Notes: generated by a model from the sequence alone, not told the origin. A DNA stretch of 64,000 nucleotides from Pelomonas caseinilytica (GCF_021353235.1 NZ_JAJTWT010000009.1:1-64000); one strand, 5' to 3'. Shown: positions 15,967-25,496, counted from the first letter of the stretch. Numbers and translations: made by a program.

Positions 15967-17304
15967 TCAGCGCTTGGTCAACAGGGCGTAGAAAAAGCCG
16001 TCAGGGGGCGAGACGGCGTTTCCATTGTCGGCCAGGGGCAGCAGGTGGCCCGTGATGCCGGGCACGGCGTGGGACTTCGCGTCAGCTTGGCGTTGCAAAA
16101 ACGCGTCGAGCTGGGCCTGGCCTTCGGCGCGGAAGACCGAACAGGTCGCATAGACCAGGCGCCCGCCGGGCGCCAGCAGGGGCCACAGGGCGTCCAGCAG
16201 TTCGGCCTGGACCCGGGCCAGGGCGGTGACGTCGTCGGGCCGGCGCAGCCAGCGCACGTCGGGGTGGCGGCGCACGATGCCCGAGGCGCTGCAGGGGGCG
16301 TCGAGCAGGATGGCGTCGAAGGGCTGGCCGTCCCACCAGGCGGCGGTCTGGCGGGCGTCTGCCGCCTTCAGCGTGGCCTTCTGGCCCAGGCGGTTGAGGT
16401 TGTCCTGCACGCGGGTGAGGCGCTGGGCGTCGGCATCCAGGGCGGTGAGCTGCAGGTCGGGCTGCAGCTCCAGCAGGTGGGCCGTCTTGCCGCCGGGCGC
16501 GGCGCAGGCGTCGAGCACCCGGGCGCCCGGCCGCAGGCCCGCGCCGACGACCAGCGGCGCGGCAAGCTGGGCGGCCGCATCCTGCACCGAGACCAGCCCT
16601 TCGGCGAAGCCCGGCAGGGCCGACACCGGCATGGGCTTGTCCAGCACCACCGCCTGGGGCGTGGGCGCGCCCGTGGCCCGCGCCGCGATGCCCAGGGCGG
16701 CCAGGCGCTCCACGTAGTCGGCCGCCGTGGCGCGCTGGGCGTGTACCCGCAGCGTCATCGGCGGCGGCCGGTTGTTCGCCGCCAGGATGGCCTGCCACTG
16801 CGCGGGCCAGTCCTGCTTGAGCTTCTCGATCCACCAGGCCGGGTGGTTGAAGGCGCCCAGCGGGCTGCGTTCGGCCGCCGCGACCAGGGCCTCGCGCTCG
16901 CGCAGGAAGCGGCGCAGCACGGCGTTGACGAAGGCGGCGCTGGCCGGGGCGCGCTGCTTGGCGGCGTTCACGGCCTGGTCGACGAGGGTGTGGTCGGCAT
17001 ACATCGGCGTCGCCGCCGGGTCGGCGTCGGGCCACAGCAGGGCCAGCGCCGTCAGCAGCAGCGCATCGACGCGCGGTGGCGGCGCCTTGGGGGCGAGTTG
17101 CTGGCGCGCGGCCTCGGCGCTGCCCAGGCGGCGCAGCGCGGCGAAGGCCAGGGCCTGCGTGCCGGGGCGCAGTTCGGCGGGCACGCGGGCCAGCAGGTCG
17201 GTCAGGGACCTGCCTTCGCGCACGCCCTGCACCGCGTCGGCGGCCTGCAGCAGCAGCCGGTGCAGGGGGGCGCCGTGACCGGCACTCGAGGGGCTTTGGG
17301 ACAT
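15967..17304 (-). CDS. rsmB: 16S rRNA m5C967 methyltransferase RsmB
   Basis: Methylates C967 of 16S rRNA with SAM. The 445 residues show the N-terminal NusB-like RNA-binding domain (ADHTLVDQAVNAAK, FVNAVLRRFLRE) and the Rossmann methyltransferase domain: DACAAPGGKTAHLLE, LDAPCSASGIVRRHPD (one Cys) and YATCSVFRAEGQ (the catalytic Cys). ATG at 17304 was chosen because it starts just before the NusB domain; the longer frame overlaps folE. First gene of the rsmB-DUF4390-ntrYX set, divergent from folE. Confidence 0.95.
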   Translation of the reverse strand: MSQSPSSAGHGAPLHRLLLQAADAVQGVREGRSLTDLLARVPAELRPGTQALAFAALRRLGSAEAARQQLAPKAPPPRVDALLLTALALLWPDADPAATPMYADHTLVDQAVNAAKQRAPASAAFVNAVLRRFLREREALVAAAERSPLGAFNHPAWWIEKLKQDWPAQWQAILAANNRPPPMTLRVHAQRATAADYVERLAALGIAARATGAPTPQAVVLDKPMPVSALPGFAEGLVSVQDAAAQLAAPLVVGAGLRPGARVLDACAAPGGKTAHLLELQPDLQLTALDADAQRLTRVQDNLNRLGQKATLKAADARQTAAWWDGQPFDAILLDAPCSASGIVRRHPDVRWLRRPDDVTALARVQAELLDALWPLLAPGGRLVYATCSVFRAEGQAQLDAFLQRQADAKSHAVPGITGHLLPLADNGNAVSPPDGFFYALLTKR

Positions 17305-17346
17305 GGCGCCAGTGTAGAAGTGGCAACCGCAGCAAAATCCGCTGCC

Positions 17347-18048
17347 ATGAACGCCCCTGCCCCCGACGACGCCGGCCTGCCGGTCTCCGAGCGCATCCGC
17401 TACCGCCTCGTGTCGGCCGGCTGCCGCCACCACGCCAACGACAACATCGCCGCCTTCATCCAGCCCGGCGAGCTGGACGCCCTGCAGGACGAGGTGCAGG
17501 CGCGGATGCAGGAGGTGCTGAAGAGCCTGGTCATCGACACCGAAAGCGACCACAACACCCAGGAGACCGCCAAGCGCGTGGCCAAGATGTTCGTGCGCGA
17601 GGTGTTCGCGGGCCGCTATGCGCCGCCGCCGCCGGTCACCGAGTTTCCCAACGTGAGCCGGCTCAACGAGCTGATGATCGTCGGGCCGATCACCGTGCGC
17701 AGCGCCTGCTCCCACCACCTCTGTCCCATCATGGGCAAGGTCTGGATCGGCCTGCTGCCCAACGAGCATTCCAACCTCATCGGCCTGTCCAAATACGTGC
17801 GCCTGACCGACTGGATCATGAGCCGGCCGCAGATCCAGGAGGAGGCGGTCACCATGCTGGCCAACGCCCTGCAGGAGCGCGTGCAGCCCGACGGCCTGGC
17901 CCTCGTCATGGAGGCCGACCATTTCTGCATGCACTGGCGCGGCGTGAAGGACAGCGAGTCCAAGATGACCAACAGCGTCATGCGCGGCGCCTTCCTCAAG
18001 GATGCGAGCCTGCGGCGCGAATTCCTGTCATTGATTGCGAAGGGCTGA
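17347..18048 (+). CDS. folE: GTP cyclohydrolase I
   Basis: Converts GTP to 7,8-dihydroneopterin triphosphate, the first step of folate (and pterin) synthesis. The 233-residue protein has the zinc and catalytic motifs SACSHHLCPI and DHFCMHWRGV, plus SKMTNS near the C-terminus. The usual SxCEHH has Ser in place of Glu here. ATG at 17347 is 42 bp from the divergent rsmB start. The BLUF gene begins 4 bp after its stop, so the two are probably co-transcribed and coupled. Confidence 0.96.
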   Translation: MNAPAPDDAGLPVSERIRYRLVSAGCRHHANDNIAAFIQPGELDALQDEVQARMQEVLKSLVIDTESDHNTQETAKRVAKMFVREVFAGRYAPPPPVTEFPNVSRLNELMIVGPITVRSACSHHLCPIMGKVWIGLLPNEHSNLIGLSKYVRLTDWIMSRPQIQEEAVTMLANALQERVQPDGLALVMEADHFCMHWRGVKDSESKMTNSVMRGAFLKDASLRREFLSLIAKG

Positions 18049-18051
18049 ACC

Positions 18052-18474
18052 ATGCTTGTCCGCCTCATGTACGCCAGCCGCGCGACCGCGGGGCTGAGCG
18101 ACGGCGACTTCGCCGCCATCCTCAAGGCCTCGCGCGAGCACAACCCGGCCGAGGGCATCACCGGCCTGCTGTGCTTCTCCGACGGCGTCTTCGTCCAGGT
18201 GCTGGAGGGTGGCCGCGACGCCATCAACGCCCGCTACAAGCGCATCGTCGAGGACAGGCGCCACGAGGCCGTCACCCTGCTCGGCTACGAAGAGATCGCG
18301 GAGCGCGACTTCCCCGGCTGGACCATGGGCCAGGTCAACCTGCAGCGGCTCAACCACGCCCTGCTGCTGAAGTACTCCGAGACCGGCCGGCTCGACCCCT
18401 ACGCCATGAGCGGCGCCGCCATGGCTGCGCTCTTCCGCGAGATGTGCGCCTCCGGCGCGATCGAGGTGGCCTGA
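18052..18474 (+). CDS. BLUF-domain blue-light sensor (short type)
   Basis: A 140-residue single-domain photoreceptor that should bind FAD. The BLUF residues are all in place: Tyr7 (RLMYAS), Asn31 (NPAEGITGLL), Gln49 (FVQVLEG), and the Trp90/Met92 pair (PGWTMG). The Tyr-Gln pair drives the light-induced hydrogen-bond switch in this family. There is no output domain; the C-terminal 45 residues form the capping helices of PixD-like proteins, so it probably works through a partner. It follows folE by 3 bp, an unusual pairing. Confidence 0.93.
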   Translation: MLVRLMYASRATAGLSDGDFAAILKASREHNPAEGITGLLCFSDGVFVQVLEGGRDAINARYKRIVEDRRHEAVTLLGYEEIAERDFPGWTMGQVNLQRLNHALLLKYSETGRLDPYAMSGAAMAALFREMCASGAIEVA

Positions 18475-18487
18475 GCGCCGCCGCGCG

Positions 18488-19051
18488 TCAGAGCGAGCGG
18501 GCCTCGCGGAAGCCGTAGAGGTTGGCCAGCACCCGCGTCGGGAACTGCTGCAGGGCCTCGTTGTACTGGCCGACGGCCTGGTTGAACACCTGGCGCGTGA
18601 AGGCGCGCTGGCGCTCGATGAGCTTGAGCTCGCTGACCAGGGCGTCGATCTCCGCTTCGCTGCGCAGTTCGGCCTGGTGGTCCAGCAGCGACAGCAGCCG
18701 CGTCAGCGCCGCCGCGTGCAGGGCGCTGGCGACGGCCAGGCTGCCCACCGGGTCGGGCGCCCAGGGCTTGGCCCGCGAGGCCTGGGCCGCCGCGCGCGAC
18801 TCCGCCTGCGCGGTGGCCAGGGCATCGAAGGTGGCCTGCTCGCTGGGCAGCCGCGGCGCCACGGCGGCCAGCAGCTTGTCGCAGACCTCGCCGCGATCCT
18901 TGAGGTGGGCGTCGAGCTGGGTGAAGGCCTCGCCGATGGCATTGCGCAGCGCCATCAGCCGGTTGTAGGCGCCCACGCCCCAGAAGAAGAGCAGGGCGGC
19001 GCCGGCGATGCCGGCGGTCTGCCAGTTCAGCCAGTTCATCCAGGTCGTCAT
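18488..19051 (-). CDS. LemA family protein
   Basis: A 187-residue protein with one N-terminal membrane anchor (about residues 10-28, [20 protein letters not shown]) and a long helical body ending in [31 protein letters not shown], the LemA family signature. The ATG at 19051 overlaps the queC stop as ATGA, so it is coupled to queC. LemA proteins are membrane-anchored four-helix proteins with no firm biochemical role. The gene converges on the BLUF gene. Confidence 0.9.
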   Translation of the reverse strand: MTTWMNWLNWQTAGIAGAALLFFWGVGAYNRLMALRNAIGEAFTQLDAHLKDRGEVCDKLLAAVAPRLPSEQATFDALATAQAESRAAAQASRAKPWAPDPVGSLAVASALHAAALTRLLSLLDHQAELRSEAEIDALVSELKLIERQRAFTRQVFNQAVGQYNEALQQFPTRVLANLYGFREARSL

Positions 19052-19755
19052 GCCGTGCCGGCGCGGTAGGCCGCAAATCCCTTGGCCCGCAGTTCGCACG
19101 CCGGGCAGTGCCCGCAGCCATGCCCCCAGTCGTGCAGTTCGCCGCGTTCGCCGAGGTAGCAGGTGTGGGTGTCCTCGACGATGAGCTGCACCAGCGCTTC
19201 GCCGCCCAGTTGCTCGGCCAGGCGCCAGGTGGCGGCCTTGGTCAGGAACATCAGCGGCGTTTCCAGCGTCATCGGCGCATCCAGGCCCAGGCTGAGCGCC
19301 ACCTGCAGGGCCTTCATCGTGTTGTCGCGGCAGTCGGGGTAGCCGGAGAAATCGGTCTCGCACATGCCGCCCACCAGCACCGAGGCACCGCGCCGGTAGG
19401 CCAGCGTGGCGGCGAAGGTCAGGAAGAGCAGGTTGCGCCCCGGCACGAAGGTGTTGGGCAGCCCGTTGGCCTGCAGCTCGATGGCACGCTCGCTCGTCAG
19501 CGCCGTGTCGCTGATCTGGCCGAGCAGGGACAGGTCCAGCAGGTGGTCCGCCCCGAGCCGGCCGGCCCAGTGCGGGAACCGGCGGGCCATCTCCGCCCGC
19601 ACGGTATTCCGGCAGTCCAGCTCGATGCGGTGGCGTTGGCCGTAGTCGAAGGCCAGGGTCTCGACCTCGGCGTAACGGTCCAGGGCCCAGGCCAGGCAGG
19701 TGCTGGAGTCCTGGCCGCCGGAAAAAAGCACCAGCGCTTTGCGGTTGTCGGTCAT
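19048..19755 (-). CDS. queC: 7-cyano-7-deazaguanine synthase
   Basis: Makes preQ0 from 7-carboxy-7-deazaguanine, ATP and ammonia in queuosine biosynthesis. The 235 residues contain the PP-loop SGGQDSST, the [13 protein letters not shown] region, [15 protein letters not shown] and a zinc site ([10 protein letters not shown], with an earlier Cys in DTHTCYLGE). ATG 19755 ([14 protein letters not shown]) gives the normal family length. It is divergent from the DUF4139 gene. Confidence 0.96.
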   Translation of the reverse strand: MTDNRKALVLFSGGQDSSTCLAWALDRYAEVETLAFDYGQRHRIELDCRNTVRAEMARRFPHWAGRLGADHLLDLSLLGQISDTALTSERAIELQANGLPNTFVPGRNLLFLTFAATLAYRRGASVLVGGMCETDFSGYPDCRDNTMKALQVALSLGLDAPMTLETPLMFLTKAATWRLAEQLGGEALVQLIVEDTHTCYLGERGELHDWGHGCGHCPACELRAKGFAAYRAGTA

Positions 19756-19806
19756 GCCCGGGATGCTACCTTCGCCCATCTGCCCACGCGGACCGGAGGC
19801 CGCCCC

Positions 19807-21408
19807 ATGAAGAGCAAGTTCCTGTCGATCGCCACCCTGCTGCCCGCGCTGGCGCTGGCCCAGTCGCCATCGTCCAGCCGCATCGACGAAGTCCTCGTCT
19901 ACCCGGGCGGGGCCCAGGTCACCCGGCTGGCCACCGTCGCCGCCGGTGCGCGCGAGCTGGTGCTGAACTGCCTGTCGGCCCGCTTCGACCCCGACTCCCT
20001 GCAGGTCGAGGCGCCGGCCGGCGTCAACCTCGGTCCGGTGCAGCTGGAGACGCTGCCGCGCGAGCGCGCGCCGGAGTGCGCCCACGGCCCGCTCGACGAG
20101 CAGCTTCGCAAGCTCGAGCAGCAGCGCGACCAGCTGACCGCCGAATCGAGCGCACTCGACGCCAGCCTCGGCTACCTCAAGGCCTTGGGCTCGGGCGAGG
20201 CCCGCGCCACGCCGGCCACCGGCATCGGCGCGACGGCCGACAGCATCCGCAAGGCCGCCCAGGAGGCCCTGCTGCGCCAGGCCCAGCTCAAGCGCCAGCT
20301 CGAAGACCTCGACAAGCAGCTCGCCCCCTTGCAGGGCGAGCGCGACCGCCTGGCCACGGCCAACCCGCAGTGGCGCAGCCTGCGGCTGCGGCTGTCCACG
20401 ACCCGCGAGGCCGAGCTGAAGCTGCACTACCGCCTCACCCAGGCCGGCTGGGCGCCGAGCTACCGCGCCATGCTCGACACGGCCACTGGCGCCGTGACGC
20501 TGGAGCGCCTGGCCCAGGTGTCGCAGCAAAGCGGCGAGGACTGGAAGAACGTGAAGCTGCGCCTGTCGACGGCCCAGCCGTCGTCCAAGGTCGGCCCGAA
20601 CCCGGTCTGGCCGTGGACCCTGGACATCGCCCGGCCCGTGGCCATGCCCGCCGCTCCGGCCATGGAGATGCGCGCGGCGCCGGCCCCGGTCCCAGCCAAG
20701 CCCGGGTTGATGTCCCTCGCCGCCTCGCGCGTCGCCGAAGCCGAGCCCGAGCGCTTCGACCTCAGCGTCTTCCAGGGCAGTTTCGCGACGGAGTTCATGC
20801 TGCCGCTGCGCGTGACCGTCGACAGCGGCACCCAGCGCTCCAGCCTGGGCCTCGGCAGCGAGAAGATCCAGGCCCGGGTGCTGACGCGGGTGCAACCGCA
20901 GGGCGAGGCCGCGGCCTACCTGGTGGCGGACGCCCCCAAGCCCGCCGGCGCCTGGCCGCGCGGCGCGCTGCAGCTGGTGCGCGACGGCGCGCTGGTGGGC
21001 GGCAGCACGCTCGATGTCGCAGGCAGTGACGAGCGGCTGGAACTGCCCTTCGGCCGGGACGAGGCGGTGCGGGTCCAGGTGGAACCCGAGCAGCGCAATG
21101 CCGGCAACACCGGCTTCATCGGCGCCCGCGCCGAGCACCGCTATGCCCGGGCCTGGATGGTCGAGAACCGGCACGCCGCCGGGTCGTCGCCGATCACGCT
21201 GCAGCTTGTCGAGGCCGCGCCGGTGTCCCAGCACGAGGACATCAAGGTGCAGACCCAGTTCAGCCCGGCGCCCGCGACGCAGGCCTGGCGCAAGCAGCCC
21301 GGGCTGGTGATGTGGGAGCTGCCGCTCGCGGCGGGACAGAGCCTGCGGTTCACGGCGGAGTATGTGATCAGTGCGCCGAAGGAGGCGCAGGTGAGCGGGC
21401 TGCGTTGA
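19807..21408 (+). CDS. DUF4139 family exported protein (mucoidy-inhibitor-like)
   Basis: A 533-residue protein with a short signal peptide ([15 protein letters not shown]). The order of parts is DUF4140-like N-terminal beta domain ([16 protein letters not shown]), a coiled coil (about residues 95-195, [29 protein letters not shown]) and the large DUF4139 beta domain ([17 protein letters not shown], then the terminal [10 protein letters not shown]). Proteins of this build are called mucoidy inhibitor A-like, but the mechanism is unknown. It stands alone, 51 bp from the divergent queC. Confidence 0.85.
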   Translation: MKSKFLSIATLLPALALAQSPSSSRIDEVLVYPGGAQVTRLATVAAGARELVLNCLSARFDPDSLQVEAPAGVNLGPVQLETLPRERAPECAHGPLDEQLRKLEQQRDQLTAESSALDASLGYLKALGSGEARATPATGIGATADSIRKAAQEALLRQAQLKRQLEDLDKQLAPLQGERDRLATANPQWRSLRLRLSTTREAELKLHYRLTQAGWAPSYRAMLDTATGAVTLERLAQVSQQSGEDWKNVKLRLSTAQPSSKVGPNPVWPWTLDIARPVAMPAAPAMEMRAAPAPVPAKPGLMSLAASRVAEAEPERFDLSVFQGSFATEFMLPLRVTVDSGTQRSSLGLGSEKIQARVLTRVQPQGEAAAYLVADAPKPAGAWPRGALQLVRDGALVGGSTLDVAGSDERLELPFGRDEAVRVQVEPEQRNAGNTGFIGARAEHRYARAWMVENRHAAGSSPITLQLVEAAPVSQHEDIKVQTQFSPAPATQAWRKQPGLVMWELPLAAGQSLRFTAEYVISAPKEAQVSGLR

Positions 21409-21562
21409 GGGGCTGGAGGGGACGGGTGCGTCGAGGAGACGCTGTTGGTAGCTTTTGCAGCGAGTCCTGAGGCTCTCGGCAAAAGCAACTGACAACACAA
21501 CCCGCCGGGTCACAGGGCTACCCCACAATCCCGACTCCACCTCCACGAGCCGCCCTCATCCC

Positions 21563-21793
21563 ATGTCCAAGCCCGCCTCGCTGATCCTCTCCGCCGCCGC
21601 CCTGCTGGGCTCAGCCGCCCACGCCGCTCCCAAGCCCTGCGACGAACTCAAGGCCGAGATTGCGGCCAAGCTCGACGAGAAGGGCGTCAAGGGCTACGAG
21701 ATCGCGGCCGTCGAGAACGACAAGGTGGGCGAGGCGAAGGTCATCGGCAGCTGTGATGGGGGCACCAGGAAGCTCACCTACGTCCGCAAGTGA
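21563..21793 (+). CDS. DUF1161 small exported protein
   Basis: A 76-residue protein with a signal peptide (LILSAAALLGSAAHA) and a small mature domain beginning KPCDELKAEIAAKLDEKGVKGYEI and ending in VIGSCDGGTRKLTYVRK. Two Cys residues could form a disulfide. This matches the DUF1161 family of periplasmic proteins of unknown function. Start ATG at 21563. pepQ follows after 16 bp. Confidence 0.85.
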   Translation: MSKPASLILSAAALLGSAAHAAPKPCDELKAEIAAKLDEKGVKGYEIAAVENDKVGEAKVIGSCDGGTRKLTYVRK

Positions 21794-21809
21794 GCGCGAG
21801 GAGCGGCAC

Positions 21810-23126
21810 ATGAGCCTCTACACCGACCACCTTGGCACGCTGCAGCGCCAGGCCGAGTCCGCCCTCGAGCGCACGGGCCACGACACGCTGCTGGTCGCCG
21901 CCGGCATCGAGAAGTACGCCTTCCTCGACGACCGGCCCTATCTCTTCCAGCCCAATCCGCATTTCAAGCATTGGCTGCCGCTGACCCAGCACCCGCACTG
22001 CTGGCTGGCCGTGCGGCCCGGCAAGCGGCCGCGCGTGGTCTACCACCAGCCCGACGACTACTGGCATGTGCCGCCGAGCGCGCCCGGCGGCGAGTGGGTG
22101 GATGCCGTGGAGCTGGTCGTCATCCGCGAGCCCGGCCAGGCCGCAGCGGCCCTGGCCGATTGCGTCACGCCGCGTACCGCCATCCTCGGCGAGGCGGATG
22201 CGGCCCTGCCCGGATTGGCGCCGAACAACCCCGAGCCGCTGCTCAACCTGCTGCACTGGGCCCGCGGCACCAAGACGCCCTACGAGCTGGAGCAGATGCG
22301 CGCCGCCCAGCGCCGCGCCGTGCCCGGGCACCTGGCGGCCCGCGCGGCCTTCCTGCGCGGCGAGAGCGAGGCTGCCATCCACCGGGCCTACCTCGTCGCC
22401 TGCGGCCACACCGATCGCGACCTGCCCTACGGCAACATCGTCGGCCTCAATGAGCATTCGGCGGTGCTGCACTACCAGTACCAGGACGAGAGCCCGCCGG
22501 CGGAGGCGCGCAGCTTCCTCATCGATGCCGGTGCGCAGGTGAACGGTTATGCCAGCGACATCACCCGCACCTGGGCGGCGCCCGGGCACGACGAGTTCGC
22601 CGCCCTCGTCGCGGCCATGGAGGCCGAGCAGCTCGGCCTCGTCGACGAAGTCCGCGAGGGCGTGGACTATCGGGACATCCACCTCAGCGCCCACCGCCGC
22701 ACGGCCCGCCTGCTGCGTGGCGCAGGCCTCGTGAAGATGAGCGAGGAGGCCATGGTCGAGCAGCGCGTGACCCACGCCTTCTTCCCCCACGGCATCGGCC
22801 ACCTGCTGGGCCTGCAGGTGCACGACGTCGGCGGCTTCATGGCCGGCGAGACAGGCGGCGTGGCCGACAAGCCCGAGGGCCACCGCTACCTGCGCCTGAC
22901 GCGCCGCCTGCAGCCCGGCATGGTGGTGACCATCGAGCCGGGCCTGTACTTCATCCCGATGCTGCTGCGCGAGCTGCGCGCGTCGCCGCACGCGGCCCAG
23001 GTCGACTGGGACGCTGTCGAGCGGCTGTCGCGTTATGGCGGCGTGCGCATCGAGGACGACGTGGCCTGCCGGGCCGGTGGCCAGGCGCCCGAGAACCTGA
23101 CGCGGGACGCCTTCGCGGCGGCTTGA
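21810..23126 (+). CDS. pepQ: Xaa-Pro dipeptidase
   Basis: A 438-residue M24-family metallopeptidase that cleaves dipeptides ending in proline. Metal ligands are visible in order: FLIDAGAQVNGYASDITRTW (two Asp), FFPHGIGHLLGLQVHD (His), MVVTIEPGLYF (Glu) and GGVRIEDDV (Glu). The length and the N-terminal creatinase-like domain fit PepQ. ATG 21810 follows a GAGGAGCGG ribosome binding site. The next gene starts 12 bp downstream, so they are likely co-transcribed. Confidence 0.95.
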   Translation: MSLYTDHLGTLQRQAESALERTGHDTLLVAAGIEKYAFLDDRPYLFQPNPHFKHWLPLTQHPHCWLAVRPGKRPRVVYHQPDDYWHVPPSAPGGEWVDAVELVVIREPGQAAAALADCVTPRTAILGEADAALPGLAPNNPEPLLNLLHWARGTKTPYELEQMRAAQRRAVPGHLAARAAFLRGESEAAIHRAYLVACGHTDRDLPYGNIVGLNEHSAVLHYQYQDESPPAEARSFLIDAGAQVNGYASDITRTWAAPGHDEFAALVAAMEAEQLGLVDEVREGVDYRDIHLSAHRRTARLLRGAGLVKMSEEAMVEQRVTHAFFPHGIGHLLGLQVHDVGGFMAGETGGVADKPEGHRYLRLTRRLQPGMVVTIEPGLYFIPMLLRELRASPHAAQVDWDAVERLSRYGGVRIEDDVACRAGGQAPENLTRDAFAAA

Positions 23127-23138
23127 CGGGGAGCCTGC

Positions 23139-24188
23139 GTGGCGGTGTGGGCGCTCGCCGTGCTGGCCGGTGCGCTGGCCCTCCCGGCGAGCGCCCCGCC
23201 TCCCGAGACCGAGCTCGGCCGCGTGCAGGTGCAGGGCGAATCGGCCATCGCCCGCGAGAAGAAGACGCTGGCCCAGCTTTTCAAGGCCGAGACGCTGTTC
23301 GAGAAGTTCCACGCCCTCGCGCCCGCGGCGCCGTTGAAGATCCGCGTCTATGCGCGCACCCGGGCCGAGCAGGCGGCGCAGCTGGACCTGGCCCTGGTGA
23401 CGCCGGCGGGGCGCCTGCCGGTGCCGCTGGACGAAGAAGACCGCTTCGTCATCGACCCCGCCTGGCATGCGCTGGACCCGCGCACCGAAGTGCGCAGCCG
23501 CCTGCCGGATGGCCGCGTGACCTGGCGGCCGGACATCCGCACGCCTGGCCTGCCGCCCGGCGAGCGCCGCCTGGGCGACCTGAGGCTGCAGTGCCGCGTC
23601 GGCTTCGACAGCGGCGTCGCGCGCGGCCTCGTCGGCCTGGCCCGGCTGCTGTCCTTCGCCTTCGATGAGTGCGACGACCCGGAGTGGAGCCCGAGCAACT
23701 TCGCCGACCGGCCGGTGTTCGCCGTGACCCTGATGCACGGCGAGCGCTGGCTGAGCGTCAGCGCGGGCCTGCTGCACGGCCTGCGCGATGGCGGCGGCCA
23801 GGACTACGACTGGGGCTTCGCCCTGCGCGAGCGCATGTTCCGGGTGCCGCTGGGCGACGCGAGCTGGCCCGACGACACGCGCGTGCTGCTCGAAGCCATG
23901 GACGACCCGCCCGCGCCGCCCGAGCCGGGCCTGCGCGAACTGCATGACGACTGGGTGCATGCAGCCCTGGCGCTGGCGCCCGGCCTGACGGTGGCCGACG
24001 TCGAGGCCCGCGTCGGCCGCGCCGACGACGACACCCGCTTCGACTCGGGGCGGCGCCTGCTGCGCCATCTGCACGTCACGACCCAGCGGGCGGGGCCGCA
24101 GCGCCTGGAGCTGGTCAGCCTCTTCGGGGCGGACGGGCGCCTGCAGAAATCGACGCTGCGGCGACTGGGGCGCGATCAGCGCTATTGA
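23139..24188 (+). CDS. Uncharacterised exported protein, 349 aa
   Basis: I do not recognise the family. GTG start at 23139 after GGGGAGCC. The first 20 residues (MAVWALAVLAGALALPASA) are a signal peptide, followed by a soluble, Arg- and Asp-rich protein with no membrane segment. Recurrent elements include RVYARTRAEQAAQL, LPPGERRLGDLRLQCRVGFD and DVEARVGRADDDTRFDSG. Two Cys residues (QCRVGF and DECDD) may form a disulfide. Translation probably follows pepQ in one mRNA. Confidence 0.7.
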   Translation: MAVWALAVLAGALALPASAPPPETELGRVQVQGESAIAREKKTLAQLFKAETLFEKFHALAPAAPLKIRVYARTRAEQAAQLDLALVTPAGRLPVPLDEEDRFVIDPAWHALDPRTEVRSRLPDGRVTWRPDIRTPGLPPGERRLGDLRLQCRVGFDSGVARGLVGLARLLSFAFDECDDPEWSPSNFADRPVFAVTLMHGERWLSVSAGLLHGLRDGGGQDYDWGFALRERMFRVPLGDASWPDDTRVLLEAMDDPPAPPEPGLRELHDDWVHAALALAPGLTVADVEARVGRADDDTRFDSGRRLLRHLHVTTQRAGPQRLELVSLFGADGRLQKSTLRRLGRDQRY

Positions 24189-24232
24189 GGCGTTCGCGGC
24201 CGGACTGTCCGAGGCGAAGCGTCCAAAAGGAA

Positions 24233-24262
24233 ACGAAGCGGCGAGGATGGTCGCCGCTTCGT
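24233..24262 (-). terminator. Rho-independent terminator, mainly for ompW
   Basis: Perfect 12-bp stem (ACGAAGCGGCGA with TCGCCGCTTCGT) and a 6-nt loop. Read on the minus strand it is followed by a T-rich run (TTTCCTTTT), as expected for the ompW transcript. It lies between two convergent genes and may also act on the plus strand. Confidence 0.75.
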
Positions 24263-24325
24263 CGGATCAGGCACTGGCTGGTAGGCCAGCGCCCGGGCAG
24301 GAGGCGGCGGGTGGCCGCCCCTTGC

Positions 24326-24937
24326 TCAGAAACGCCAGCCCAGGCCGACGCTGGCCAGGGTCGGGTTGACCTTGAACTTGCCGGCTTCGGCGCCGCTGGA
24401 GTAGATGGTCGTCTGGATGTCGACCTTCTTGACGTCGAGGTTCAGGTAGGTGTTCTTGGCGATGGCGATGTCCAGGCCGGCCTGCCAGGCCAGGCCCCAG
24501 CTGTTGTGCTTGATGCCGGGGTGCAGGGCGGTCTCGACGGCCGGTGCGAAGTGGACGCCGGAGAAGTTGGTGTAGTTGACGCCGGCGCCGACGTAGGGGC
24601 GGACCGTGCCGGTGGGCAGGAAGTGGTACTGCAGCGTCAGCGTGGGCGGCAGGTGCTTGAGCGAGCCGATCTCGGTGCCGTTGGAGTAGACGGTGTGCTT
24701 TTGCGGGTAGGTCAGGATCAGCTCGGCCGCGACGTTGGGCGTGATGAAGTAGCTGAAGTCGATCTCGGGGAAGGTCTTGTTGTTGACCGTCAGGCCCAGG
24801 CCCGTGCTGTCCTTGTTGGCCGAGTGCAGGTTGAGGGCGCGCACGCGGACGAGCAGCGGGCCTTCTTCGGCGGAGGCGAGCGTGGGGGCGGCGAAGGCAG
24901 CGACGGCGGCGGCAAGGATGGCGATCTTCTTGAACAT
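24326..24937 (-). CDS. ompW: OmpW-type outer membrane porin
   Basis: A 203-residue eight-stranded beta-barrel. The signal peptide is about residues 1-23 (IAILAAAVAAFAAPTLASA). Family motifs are LLVRVRALNL, TEIGSLKHLPPTLTLQYHF, VRPYVGAGVNYTNF and the terminal ASVGLGWRF, ending in aromatic Phe as barrel proteins do. OmpW transports small hydrophobic compounds and is often induced without oxygen. An FNR-type site and matching -10 element sit upstream, and an AGGAG site precedes the ATG. Confidence 0.95.
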   Translation of the reverse strand: MFKKIAILAAAVAAFAAPTLASAEEGPLLVRVRALNLHSANKDSTGLGLTVNNKTFPEIDFSYFITPNVAAELILTYPQKHTVYSNGTEIGSLKHLPPTLTLQYHFLPTGTVRPYVGAGVNYTNFSGVHFAPAVETALHPGIKHNSWGLAWQAGLDIAIAKNTYLNLDVKKVDIQTTIYSSGAEAGKFKVNPTLASVGLGWRF

Positions 24938-24977
24938 CTAAGGCTCCTGTGGATGGGGACGTGCCCCGATGGACGCC

Positions 24978-25019
24978 ATTGCAAGCCCGCCGGGCCCCCG
25001 CGGACTTGATGCAACTCAA
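24978..25019 (-). promoter_or_regulatory. FNR/Anr-type box and -10 element upstream of ompW
   Basis: On the minus strand TTGAGTTGCATCAA (25019-25006) matches the FNR consensus TTGAT-N4-ATCAA in 9 of 10 bases. Exactly 22 nt further is TGCAAT (24983-24978), a 4-of-6 match to TATAAT. That spacing puts the box centre near -41.5, the class II activation position. The start codon is about 40 nt beyond the -10. Confidence 0.65.
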
Positions 25020-25118
25020 CTTGGCTGGTGGCCTGCGGCCCGCTCGAGGGCCGCTTTGTGTTGGGTCAAGAAGATGTGGAATCGGCGCGGCGTGGCGGCA
25101 ACAGCGCCGCGCGGGCCT

Positions 25119-25496
25119 TCAGCTGCGCCAGGGCAGGGGCAGTTCGCCGCCTTCGGGCCAGCGCGTGGGGACGGGCGTCCGGGCGAAGACGGCCAGCGTC
25201 TCCAGCGGCACGCTGCCGGTGTTGAAGATCTGGTGAGGCCGGCCCCCGGGCAGGCGCAGGACGCTGCTGGCATCGATGCGCAGGGCCTGCCCGTCGATGT
25301 GCAGCTCGCCGCTGCCGCCCAGGCAGAACACGACCTCGTCGCAGTCGTGCACGTGCGGCGGCGTGGCGGTGCCGGGAGCCATGCTCTGCCGCCACACGGA
25401 GAGTTGTTCGAGCCCGTCGTCGATGCCGGCCCAGGTCACATGGGCGATGCCGGGGAGTTCGGTCGGGCGGGGAGGGGTCTGTTCAGCGACATACAT
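25119..25496 (-). CDS. Cupin-domain protein
   Basis: A 125-residue single-domain cupin. Motif 1 is TPPHVHDCDEVVFCLGGSGEL (two His and Glu as metal ligands) and motif 2 is VLRLPGGRPHQIFN (third His). The substrate cannot be told. It is divergent from a LysR-type regulator 114 bp away, which probably controls it. Confidence 0.85.
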   Translation of the reverse strand: MYVAEQTPPRPTELPGIAHVTWAGIDDGLEQLSVWRQSMAPGTATPPHVHDCDEVVFCLGGSGELHIDGQALRIDASSVLRLPGGRPHQIFNTGSVPLETLAVFARTPVPTRWPEGGELPLPWRS

